This document shows positions 23,601 through 36,300 of a stretch of 64,000 nt of DNA, one piece after another (the stretch's first letter is position 1; the number at the start of each line of letters is the position of its first letter). Origin of the DNA: Liolophura sinensis. Its lineage: Eukaryota; Mollusca; Polyplacophora; Chitonida; Chitonidae. The stretch is taken from assembly GCF_032854445.1 (NCBI RefSeq), contig NW_027018144.1:1-64000 (forward strand), given 5' to 3'. The notes under the pieces are model-generated. The model saw only the letters and a list, made by a program, of their open reading frames with translations, was not told where the DNA came from and ran no database searches. A program made the position numbers and the translations under genes.

Positions 23601-26600
23601 CAAAAGATGAGGAATTGAGCCAGGCATCGGCAGCTGTTGAAAAATTTCAAATTTCCCTGGTTTCCATGGAGTAAGAGCCGTTGCTGGGCACGTGATTATG
23701 ACATAAATGATCATTCAATTGTCACTACAGGCAAAAGTATTGGTCGGAGAGCAACGCGGTTTGCACCATTCGATTTCTCGTCACAAAATACGTCGGATTA
23801 GCCTCTTACCAGCAGCACTGGAACAGATTTTCCACTTTTGCATTTTTGCCTGGTCTTTTTGTTAATTGAAATCGGCTACACTGCACTCTGTACAATCGCG
23901 ACTGGTCATTACTATATTCAACTTTTGACTATAAGTTATGTGCCCTTCGGTAGCCCAGAAGACGTCAAATCTTTGGGCCAAGCCCATTTAACTCACCCAG
24001 CAATTGCCTTACTTCTAAGTGCAAGACAATCTCAATGTCTTTATCTACGTGTAGAAAAACCACACCATTTGTACGTGAAAACCACAAGGTACTTGATACA
24101 GTCTGCTGTAAAAAGTACAACTGAACACTGACCCACTTCAGTAAGGTGCCAAAAGATGAGGAATTGAGCCAGGCATCGGCAGCTGTTGAAAAAATTGCAA
24201 ATTTCCCTGGTTTCCATGGAGTAAGAGCCGTTGCTGGGCACGTGATTATGACATAAATGATCATTCAATTGTCACTACAGGCAAAAGTATTGGTCGGAGA
24301 GCAACACGGTTTGCACCATTCGATTTCTCGTCACAAAATACGTCGGATTAGCCTCTTACCAGCAGCACTGGAACAGTTTTTCCACTTTTGCATTTTTGCC
24401 TGGTCTTTTTGTTAATTGAAATCGGCTACACTGTACTCTGTACAATCGCGACTGGTCATTACTATATTCAACTTTTGACTATAAGTTATGTGCCCTTCGG
24501 TAGCCCAGAAGACGTCAAATCTTTGGGCTAAGCCCATTTAACTCACCCAGCAATTGCCTTACTTCTAAGTGCAAGACAATCTCAATGTCTTTATCTACGT
24601 GTAGAAAAACCACACCATTTGTACGTGAAAAACACAAGGTACTTGATACAGTCTGCTGTAAAAAGTACAACTGACCACAGACCCACATGAATAAGGTGCC
24701 AAAAAGATGCAAAATTGAGCCAGGCATCGGCAGCTGTTGAAAAATTGCAAATTTCCCTGGTTTCCATGGAGTAAGAGCCGTTGCTGGGCACGTGATTATG
24801 ACATAAATGATCATTCAATTGTCACTACAGGCAAAAGTATTGGTCGGAGAGCAACGCGGTTTGCACCATTCGATTTGTCGTCACAAAATACGTCGGATTA
24901 GCCTCTTACCAGCAGCACTGGAACAGATTTTCCACTTTTGCATTTTTGCCTGGTCTTTTTGTTAATTGAAATCGGCTACACTGCACTCTGTACAATCGCG
25001 ACTGGTCATTACTATATTCAACTTTTGACTATAAGTTATGTGCCCTTCGGTAGCCCAGAAGACGTCAAATCTTTGGGCCAAGCCCATTTAACTCACCCAG
25101 CAATTGCCTTACTTCTAAGTGCAAGACAATCTCAATGTCTTTATCTACGTGTAGAAAAACCACACCATTTGTACGTGAAAACCACAAGGTACTTGATACA
25201 GTCTGCTGTAAAAAGTACAACTGAACACTGACCCCACTTCAGTAAGGTGCCAAAAGATGAGGAATTGAGCCAGGCATCGGCAGCTGTTGAAAAATTGCAA
25301 ATTTCCCTGGTTTCCATGGAGTAAGAGCCGTTGCTGGGCACGTGATTATGACATAAATGATCATTCAATTGTCACTACAGGCAAAAGTATTGGTCGGAGA
25401 GCAACGCGGTTTGCACCATTCGATTTGTCGTCACAAAATACGTCGGATTAGCCTCTTACCAGCAGCACTGGAACAGTTTTTCCACTTTTGCATTTTTGCC
25501 TGGTCTTTTTGTTAATTGAAATCGGCTACACTGCACTCTGTACAATCGCGACTGGTCATTACTATATTCAACTTTTGACTATAAGTTATGTGCCCTTCGG
25601 TAGCCCAGAAGACGTCAAATCTTTGGGCTAAGCCCATTTAACTCACCCAGCAATTGCCTTACTTCTAAGTGCAAGACAATCTCAATGTCTTTATCTACGT
25701 GTAGAAAAACCACACCATTTGTACGTGAAAACCACAAGGTACTTGATACAGTCTGCTGTAAAAAGTACAACTGAACACTGACCCACTTCAGTAAGGTGCC
25801 AAAAGATGAGGAATTGAGCCAGGCATCGGCAGCTGTTGAAAAATTGCAAATTTCCCTGGTTTCCATGGAGTAAGAGCCGTTGCTGGGCACGTGATTATGA
25901 CATAAATGATCATTCAATTGTCACTACAGGCAAAAGTATTGGTCGGAGAGCAACACGGTTTGCACCATTCGATTTCTCGTCACAAAATACGTCGGATTAG
26001 CCTCTTACCAGCAGCACTGGAACAGTTTTTCCACTTTTGCATTTTTGCCTGGTCTTTTTGTTAATTGAAATCGGCTACACTGTACTCTGTACAATCGCGA
26101 CTGGTCATTACTATATTCAACTTTTGACTATAAGTTATGTGCCCTTCGGTAGCCCAGAAGACGTCAAATCTTTGGGCTAAGCCCATTTAACTCACCCAGC
26201 AATTGCCTTACTTCTAAGTGCAAGACAATCTCAATGTCTTTATCTACGTGTAGAAAAACCACACCATTTGTACGTGAAAAACACAAGGTACTTGATACAG
26301 TCTGCTGTAAAAAGTACAACTGACCACAGACCCACATGAATAAGGTGCCAAAAGATGCGGAATTGAGCCAGGCATCGGCAGCTGTTGAAAAATTGCAAAT
26401 TTCCCTGGTTTCCATGGAGTAAGAGCCGTTGCTGGGCACGTGATTATGACATAAATGATCATTCAATTGTCACTACAGGCAAAAGTATTGGTCGGAGAAC
26501 AACGCGGTTTGCATCATTCGATTTGTCGTCACAAAATACGTCGGATTAGCCTCTTACCAGCAGCACTGGAACAGTTTTTCCACTTTTGCATTTTTGCCTG

Positions 26601-27810
26601 GTCTTTTTGTTAATTGAAATCGGCTACACTGCACTCTGTACAATCGCGACTGGTCATTACTATATTCAACTTTTGACTATAAGTTATGTGCCCTTCGGTA
26701 GCCCAGAAGACGTCAAATCTTTGGGCTAAGCCCATTTAACTCACCCAGCAATTGCCTTACTTCTAAGTGCAAGACAATCTCAATGTCTTTATCTACGTGT
26801 AGAAAAACCACACCATTTGTACGTGAAAACCACAAGGTACTTGATACAGTCTGCTGTAAAAAGTACAACTGAACACTGACCCACTTCAGTAAGGTGCCAA
26901 AAGATGAGGAATTGAGCCAGGCATCGGCAGCTGTTGAAAAATTGCAAATTTCCCTGGTTTCCATGGAGTAAGAGCCGTTGCTGGGCACGTGATTATGACA
27001 TAAATGATCATTCAATTGTCACTACAGGCAAAAGTATTGGTCGGAGAGCAACGCGGTTTGCACCATTCGATTTGTCGTCACAAAATACGTCGGATTAGCC
27101 TCTTACCAGCAGCACTGGAACAGATTTTCCACTTTTGCATTTTTGCCTGGTCTTTTTGTTAATTGAAATCGGCTACACTGCACTCTGTACAATCGCGACT
27201 GGTCATTACTATATTCAACTTTTGACTATAAGTTATGTGCCCTTCGGTAGCCCAGAAGACGTCAAATCTTTGGGCTAAGCCCATTTAACTCACCCAGCAA
27301 TTGCCTTACTTCTAAGTGCAAGACAATCTCAATGTCTTTATCTACGTGTAGAAAAACCACACCATTTGTACGTGAAAAACACAAGGTACTTGATACAGTC
27401 TGCTGTAAAAAGTACAACTGACCACAGACCCACATGAATAAGGTGCCAAAAGATGCGGAATTGAGCCAGGCATCGGCAGCTGTTGAAAAATTGCAAATTT
27501 CCCTGGTTTCCATGGAGTAAGAGCCGTTGCTGGGCACGTGATTATGACATAAATGATCATTCAATTGTCACTACAGGCAAAAGTATTGGTCGGAGAACAA
27601 CGCGGTTTGCATCATTCGATTTGTCGTCACAAAATACGTCGGATTAGCCTCTTACCAGCAGCACTGGAACAGTTTTTCCACTTTTGCATTTTTGCCTGGT
27701 CTTTTTGTTAATTGAAATCGGCTACACTGCACTCTGTACAATCGCGACTGGTCATTACTATATTCAACTTTTGACTATAAGTTATGTGCCCTTCGGTAGC
27801 CCAGAAGACG

Positions 27811-28359
27811 TCAAATCTTTGGGCTAAGCCCATTTAACTCACCCAGCAATTGCCTTACTTCTAAGTGCAAGCCAATCTCAATGTCTTTATCTACGTGTAG
27901 AAAAACCACACCATTTGTACGTGAAAACCACAAGGTATGTGATACAGTCTGCTGTAAAAAGTACAACTGAACACTGACCCACATGAATAAGGTGCCAAAA
28001 GATGCGGAATTGAGCCAGGCATCGGCAGCTGTTGAAAAATTGCAAATTTCCCTGGTTTCCATGGAGTAAGAGCCGTTGCTGGGCACGTGATTATGACATA
28101 AATGATCATTCAATTGTCACTACAGCCAAAAGTATTGGTCGGAGAGCAACGCGGTTTGCATCATTCGATTTGTCGTCACAAAATACGTCGGATTAGCCTC
28201 TTACCAGCAGCACTGGAACAGTTTTTCCACTTTTGCATTTTTGCCTGGTCTTTTTGTTAATTGAAATCGGCTACACTGCACTCTGTACAATCGCGACTGG
28301 TCATTACTATATTCAACTTTTGACTATAAGTTATGTGCCCTTCGGTAGCCCAGAAGACG
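27811..28359. repeat. Type D mosaic monomer (M51)
   Basis: Shares the rare GGTATGTGATACAG and the AACACTG/CATGAA mosaic with the unit at 8590, 35 units away, so the two probably descend from one recombinant unit. It differs by T at position 15, a private GCCAATC (27872 region) and GCCAAAAG in the right half. Confidence 0.88.
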
Positions 28360-30006
28360 TCAAATCTTTGGGCTAAGCCCATTTAACTCACCCAGCAATT
28401 GCCTTACTTCTAAGTGCAAGACAATCTTAATGTCTTTATCTACGTGTAGAAAAACCACACCATTTGTACGTGAAAACCACAAGGTACTTGATACAGTCTG
28501 CTGTAAAAAGTACAACTGAACACTGACCCACTTCAGTAAGGTGCCAAAAGATGCGGAATTGAGCCAGGCATCGGCAGCTGTTGAAAAATTGCAAATTTCC
28601 CTGGTTTCCATGGAGTAAGAGCCGTTGCTGGGCACGTGATTATGACATAAATGATCATAAAATTGTCACTACAGGCAAAAGTATTGGTCGGAGAGCAACG
28701 CGGTTTGCACCATTCGATTTGTCGTCACAAAATACGTCGGATTAGCCTCTTACCAGCAGCACTGGAACAGTTTTTCCACTTTTGCATTTTTGCCTGGTCT
28801 TTTTGTTAATTGAAATCGGCTACACTGCACTCTGTACAATCGCGACTGGTCATTACTATATTCAACTTTTGACTATAAATTATGTGCCCTTCGGTAGCCC
28901 AGAAGACGTCAAATCTTTCGGCTAAGCCCATTTAACTCACCCAGCAATTGCCTTACTTCTAAGTGCAAGACAATCTCAATGTCTTTATCTACGTGTAGAA
29001 AAACCACACCATTTGTACGTGAAAACCACAAGGTACTTGATACAGTCTGCTGTAAAAAGTACAACTGAACACTGACCCACTTCAGTAAGGTGCCAAAAGA
29101 TGAGGAATTGAGCCAGGCATCGGCAGCTGTTGAAAAATTGCAAATTTCCCTGGTTTCCATGGAGTAAGAGCCGTTGCTGGGCACGTGATTATGACATAAA
29201 TGATCATTCAATTGTCACTACAGGCAAAAGTATTGGTCGGAGAGCAACGCGGTTTGCACCATTCGATTTGTCGTCACAAAATACGTCGGATTAGCCTCTT
29301 ACCAGCAGCACTGGAACAGATTTTCCACTTTTGCATTTTTGCCTGGTCTTTTTGTTAATTGAAATCGGCTACACTGCACTCTGTACAATCGCGACTGGTC
29401 ATTACTATATTCAACTTTTGACTATAAGTTATGTGCCCTTCGGTAGCCCAGAAGACGTCAAATCTTTGGGCTAAGCCCATTTAACTCACCCAGCAATTGC
29501 CTTACTTCTAAGTGCAAGACAATCTCAATGTCTTTATCTACGTGTAGAAAAACCACACCATTTGTACGTGAAAAACACAAGGTACTTGATACAGTCTGCT
29601 GTAAAAAGTACAACTGACCACAGACCCACATGAATAAGGTGCCAAAAGATGCGGAATTGAGCCAGGCATCGGCAGCTGTTGAAAAATTGGAAATTTCCCT
29701 GGTTTCCATGGAGTAAGAGCCGTTGCTGGGCACGTGATTATGACATAAATGATCATTCAATTGTCACTACAGGCAAAAGTATTGGTCGGAGAGCAACGCG
29801 GTTTGCACCATTCGATTTGTCGTCACAAAATACGTCGGATTAGCCTCTTACCAGCAGCACTGGAACAGTTTTTCCACTTTTGCATTTTTGCCTGGTCTTT
29901 TTGTTAATTGAAATCGGCTACACTGCACTCTGTACAATCGCGACTGGTCATTACTATATTCAACTTTTGACTATAAGTTATGTGCCCTTCGGTAGCCCAG
30001 AAGACG

Positions 30007-31653
30007 TCAAATCTTTGGGCCAAGCCCATTTAACTCACCCAGCAATTGCCTTACTTCTAAGTGCAAGACAATCTCAATGTCTTTATCTACGTGTAGAAAA
30101 ACCACACCATTTGTACGTGAAAACCACAAGGTACTTGATACAGTCTGCTGTAAAAAGTACAACTGAACACTGACCCACTTCAGTAAGGTGCCAAAAGATG
30201 AGGAATTGAGCCAGGCATCGGCAGCTGTTGAAAAATTGCAAATTTCCCTGGTTTCCATGGAGTAAGAGCCGTTGCTGGGCACGTGATTATGACATAAATG
30301 ATCATTCAATTGTCACTACAGCCAAAAGTATTGGTCGGAGAGCAACACGGTTTGCACCATTCGATTTCTCGTCACAAAATACGTCGGATTAGCCTCTTAC
30401 CAGCAGCACTGGAACAGTTTTTCCACTTTTGCATTTTTGCCTGGTCTTTTTGTTAATTGAAATCGGCTACACTGCACTCTGTACAATCGCGACTGGTCAT
30501 TACTATATTCAACTTTTGACTATAAGTTATGTGCCCTTCGGTAGCCCAGAAGACGTCAAATTTTTGGGCTAAGCCCATTTAACTCACCCAGCAATTGCCT
30601 TACTTCTAAGTGCAAGACAATCTCAATGTCTTTATCTACGTGTAGAAAAACCACACCATTTGTACGTGAAAAACACAAGGTACTTGATACAGTCTGCTGT
30701 AAAAAGTACAACTGAACACTGACCCACTTCAGTAAGGTGCCAAAAGATGAGGAATTGAGCCAGGCATCGGCAGCTGTTGAAAAATTGCAAATTTCCCTGG
30801 TTTCCATGGAGTAAGAGCCGTTGCTGGGCACGTGATTATGACATAAATGATCATTCAATTGTCACTACAGGCAAAAGTATTGGTCGGAGAGCAACGCGGT
30901 TTGCACCATTCGATTTGTCGTCACAAAATACGTCGGATTAGCCTCTTACCAGCAGCACTGGAACAGTTTTTCCACTTTTGCATTTTTGCCTGGTCTTTTT
31001 GTTAATTGAAATCGGCTACACTGCACTCTGTACAATCGCGACTGGTCATTACTATATTCAACTTTTGACTATAAGTTATGTGCCCTTCGGTAGCCCAGAA
31101 GACGTCAAATCTTTGGGCTAAGCCCATTTAACTCACCCAGCAATTGCCTTACTTCTAAGTGCAAGACAATCTCAATGTCTTTATCTACGTGTAGAAAAAC
31201 CACACCATTTGTACGTGAAAAACACAAGGTACTTGATACAGTCTGCTGTAAAAAGTACAACTGACCACAGACCCACATGAATTAGGTGCCAAAAGATGCG
31301 GAATTGAGCCAGGCATCGGCAGCTGTTGAAAAATTGCAAATTTCCCTGGTTTCCATGGAGTAAGAGCCGTTGCTGGGCACGTGATTATGACATAAATGAT
31401 CATTCAATTGTCACTACAGGCAAAAGTATTGGTCGGAGAGCAACGCGGTTTGCACCATTCGATTTGTCGTCACAAAATACGTCGGATTAGCCTCTTACCA
31501 GCAGCACTGGAACAGTTTTTCCACTTTTGCATTTTTGCCTGGTCTTTTTGTTAATTGAAATCGGCTACACTGCACTCTGTACAATCGCGACTGGTCATTA
31601 CTATATTCAACTTTTGACTATAAGTTATGTGCCCTTCGGTAGCCCAGAAGACG
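30007..31653. repeat. Trimer higher-order repeat, copy 1 (M55-M57)
   Basis: B (C15, with GCC/ACACGG/TTTCTCG then CTGCAC), B with A118 and the rare AAATTTTTGGG at 30558, then A. It repeats at once in 31654-33300 at an offset of 1647 bp. Confidence 0.75.
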
Positions 31654-33300
31654 TCAAATCTTTGGGCCAAGCCCATTTAACTCACCCAGCAATTGCCTTA
31701 CTTCTAAGTGCAAGACAATCTCAATGTCTTTATCTACGTGTAGAAAAACCACACCATTTGTACGTGAAAACCACAAGGTACTTGATACAGTCTGCTGTAA
31801 AAAGTACAACTGAACACTGACCCACTTCAGTAAGGTGCCAAAAGATGAGGAATTGAGCCAGGCATCGGCAGCTGTTGAAAAATTGCAAATTTCCCTGGTT
31901 TCCATGGAGTAAGAGCCGTTGCTGGGCACGTGATTATGACATAAATGATCATTCAATTGTCACTACAGCCAAAAGTATTGGTCGGAGAGCAACACGGTTT
32001 GCACCATTCGATTTCTCGTCACAAAATACGTCGGATTAGCCTCTTACCAGCAGCACTGGAACAGTTTTTCCACTTTTGCATTTTTGCCTGGTCTTTTTGT
32101 TAATTGAAATCGGCTACACTGCACTCTGTACAATCGCGACTGGTCATTACTATATTCAACTTTTGACTATAAGTTATGTGCCCTTCGGTAGCCCAGAAGA
32201 CGTCAAATTTTTGGGCTAAGCCCATTTAACTCACCCAGCAATTGCCTTACTTCTAAGTGCAAGACAATCTCAATGTCTTTATCTACGTGTAGAAAAACCA
32301 CACCATTTGTACGTGAAAAACACAAGGTACTTGATACAGTCTGCTGTAAAAAGTACAACTGAACACTGACCCACTTCAGTAAGGTGCCAAAAGATGAGGA
32401 ATTGAGCCAGGCATCGGCAGCTGTTGAAAAATTGTAAATTTCCATGGTTTCCATGGAGTAAGAGCCGTTGCTGGGCACGTGATTATGACATAAATGATCA
32501 TTCAATTGTCACTACAGGCAAAAGTATTGGTCGGAGAGCAACGCGGTTTGCACCATTCGATTTGTCGTCACAAAATACGTCGGATTAGCCTCTTACCAGC
32601 AGCACTGGAACAGATTTTCCACTTTTGCATTTTTGCCTGGTCTTTTTGTTAATTGAAATCGGCTACACTGTACTCTGTACAATCGCGACTGGTCATTACT
32701 ATATTCAACTTTTGACTATAAGTTATGTGCCCTTCGGTAGCCCAGAAGACGTCAAATCTTTGGGCCAAGCCCATTTAACTCACCCAGCAATTGCCTTACT
32801 TCTAAGTGCAAGACAATCTCAATGTCTTTATCTACGTGTAGAAAAACCACACCATTTGTACGTGAAAACCACAAGGTACTTGATACAGTCTGCTGTAAAA
32901 AGTACAACTGAACACTGACCCACTTCAGTAAGGTGCCAAAAGATGAGGAATTGAGCCAGGCATCGGCAGCTGTTGAAAAATTGCAAATTTCCCTGGTTTC
33001 CATGGAGTAAGAGCCGTTGCTGGGCACGTGATTATGACATAAATGATCATTCAATTGTCACTACAGGCAAAAGTATTGGTCGGAGAGCAACACGGTTTGC
33101 ACCATTCGATTTCTCGTCACAAAATACGTCGGATTAGCCTCTTACCAGCAGCACTGGAACAGTTTTTCCACTTTTGCATTTTTGCCTGGTCTTTTTGTTA
33201 ATTGAAATCGGCTACACTGTACTCTGTACAATCGCGACTGGTCATTACTATATTCAACTTTTGACTATAAGTTATGTGCCCTTCGGTAGCCCAGAAGACG
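31654..33300. repeat. Trimer higher-order repeat, copy 2 (M58-M60)
   Basis: The first two units match copy 1, including AAATTTTTGGG (exactly 1647 bp from copy 1). The third is a B unit instead of A, so the copy is imperfect. The same AAATTTTTGGG marker occurs once more exactly 2745 bp (five units) further on, at about 34950, in a type A unit. Confidence 0.65.
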
Positions 33301-36300
33301 TCAAATCTTTGGGCTAAGCCCATTTAACTCACCCAGCAATTGCCTTACTTCTAAGTGCAAGACAATCTCAATGTCTTTATCTACGTGTAGAAAAACCACA
33401 CCATTTGTACGTGAAAAACACAAGGTACTTGATACAGTCTGCTGTAAAAAGTACAACTGACCACAGACCCACATGAATAAGGTGCCAAAAGATGCGGAAT
33501 TGAGCCAGGCATCGGCAGCTGTTGAAAAATTGCAAATTTCCCTGGTTTCCATGGAGTAAGAGCCGTTGCTGGGCACGTGATTATGACATAAATGATCATT
33601 CAATTGTCACTACAGGCAAAAGTATTGGTCGGAGAGCAACGCGGTTTGCACCATTCGATTTGTCGTCACAAATTACGTCGGATTAGCCTCTTACCAGCAG
33701 CACTGGAACAGTTTTTCCACTTTTGCATTTTTGCCTGGTCTTTTTGTTAATTGAAATCGGCTACACTGCACTCTGTACAATCGCGACTGGTCATTACTAT
33801 ATTCAACTTTTGACTATAAGTTATGTGCCCTTCGGTAGCCCAGAAGACGTCAAATCTTTGGGCCAAGCCCATTTAACTCACCCAGCAATTGCCTTACTTC
33901 TAAGTGCAAGACAATCTCAATGTCTTTATCTACGTGTAGAAAAACCACACCATTTGTACGTGAAAAACACAAGGTACTTGATACAGTCTGCTGTAAAAAG
34001 TACAACTGACCACAGACCCACATGAATAAGGTGCCAAAAGATGCGGAATTGAGCCAGGCATCGGCAGCTGTTGAAAAATTGCAAATTTCCCTGGTTTCCA
34101 TGGAGTAAGAGCCGTTGCTGGGCACGTGATTATGACATAAATGATCATTCAATTGTCACTACAGGCAAAAGTATTGGTCGGAGAGCAACGCGGTTTGCAC
34201 CATTCGATTTGTCGTCACAAAATACGTCGGATTAGCCTCTTACCAGCAGCACTGGAACAGTTTTTCCACTTTTGCATTTTTGCCTGGTCTTTTTGTTAAT
34301 TGAAATCGGCTACACTGCACTCTGTACAATCGCGACTGGTCATTACTATATTCAACTTTTGACTATAAGTTATGTGCCCTTCGGTAGCCCAGAAGACGTC
34401 AAATCTTTGGGCCAAGCCCATTTAACTCACCCAGCAATTGCCTTACTTCTAAGTGCAAGACAATCTCAATGTCTTTATCTACGTGTAGAAAAACCACACC
34501 ATTTGTACGTGAAAACCACAAGGTACTTGATACAGTCTGCTGTAAAAAGTACAACTGAACACTGACCCACTTCAGTAAGGTGCCAAAAGATGAGGAATTG
34601 AGCCAGGCATCGGCAGCTGTTGAAGAATTGCAAATTTCCCTGGTTTCCATGGAGTAAGAGCCGTTGCTGGGCACGTGATTATGACATAAATGATCATTCA
34701 ATTGTCACTACAGGCAAAAGTATTGGTCGGAGAGCAACGCGGTTTGCACCATTCGATTTGTCGTCACAAAATACGTCGGATTAGCCTCTTACCAGCAGCA
34801 CTGGAACAGATTTTCCACTTTTGCATTTTTGCCTGGTCTTTTTGTTAATTGAAATCGGCTACACTGTACTCTGTACAATCGCGACTGGTCATTACTATAT
34901 TCAACTTTTGACTATAAGTTATGTGCCCTTCGGTAGCCCAGAAGACGTCAAATTTTTGGGCTAAGCCCATTTAACTCACCCAGCAATTGCCTTACTTCTA
35001 AGTGCAAGACAATCTCAATGTCTTTGTCTACGTGTAGAAAAACCACACCATTTGTACGTGAAAAACACAAGGTACTTGATACAGTCTGCTGTAAAAAGTA
35101 CAACTGACCACAGACCCACATGAATAAGGTGCCAAAAGATGCGGAATTGAGCCAGGCATCGGCAGCTGTTGAAAAATTGCAAATTTCCCTGGTTTCCATG
35201 GAGTAAGAGCCGTTGCTGGGCACGTGATTATGACATAAATGATCATTCAATTGTCACTACAGGCAAAAGTATTGGTCGGAGAGCAACGCGGTTTGTACCA
35301 TTCGATTTGTCGTCACAAAATACGTCGGATTAGCCTCTTACCAGCAGCACTGGAACAGTTTTTCCACTTTTGCATTTTTGCCTGGTCTTTTTGTTAATTG
35401 AAATCGGCTACACTGCACTCTGTACAATCGCGACTGGTCATTACTATATTCAACTTTTGACTATAAGTTATGTGCCCTTCGGTAGCCCAGAAGACGTCAA
35501 ATCTTTGGGCTAAGCCCATTTAACTCACCCAGCAATTGCCTTACTTCTAAGTGCAAGACAATCTCAATGTCTTTATCTACGTGTAGAAAAACCACACCAT
35601 TTGTACGTGAAAACCACAAGGTACTTGATACAGTCTGCTGTAAAAAGTACAACTGAACACTGACCTACTTCAGTAAGGTGCCAAAAGATGAGGAATTGAG
35701 CCAGGCATCGGCAGCTGTTGAAAAATTGCAAATTTCCCTGGTTTCCATGGAGTAAGAGCCGTTGCTGGGCACGTGATTATGACATAAATGATCATTCAAT
35801 TGTCACTACAGCCAAAAGTATTGGTCGGAGAGCAACGCGGTTTGCACCATTCGATTTCTCGTCACAAAATACGTCGGATTAGCCTCTTACCAGCAGCACT
35901 GGAACAGATTTTCCACTATTGCATTTTTGCCTGGTCTTTTTGTTAATTGAAATCGGCTACACTGCACTCTGTACAATCGCGACTGGTCATTACTATATTC
36001 AACTTTTGACTATAAGTTATGTGCCCTTCGGTAGCCCAGAAGACGTCAAATCTTTGGGCCAAGCCCATTTAACTCACCCAGCAATTGCCTTACTTCTAAG
36101 TGCAAGACAATCTCAATGTCTTTATCTACGTGTAGAAAAACCACACCATTTGTACGTGAAAACCACAAGGTACTTGATACAGTCTGCTGTAAAAAGTACA
36201 ACTGAACACTGACCCACTTCAGTAAGGTGCCAAAAGATGAGGAATTGAGCCAGGCATCGGCAGCTGTTGAAAAATTGCAAATTTCCCTGGTTTCCATGGA

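Larger units (their letters stand above)
17375..30006. repeat. Array domain 3: mixed domain with mosaic units M32-M54
   Basis: Types in order: B E A B B D B B B B A B B A B B A B A D C B A. It contains type E, two type D units and the last type C unit (28360). M34 is 551 bp through an A-run expansion; M44, M45 and M46 are 550. Units M48 and M50 share GGAGAACAACG with TTTGCATCATTCG two units apart. There is nothing here but satellite. Confidence 0.88.
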
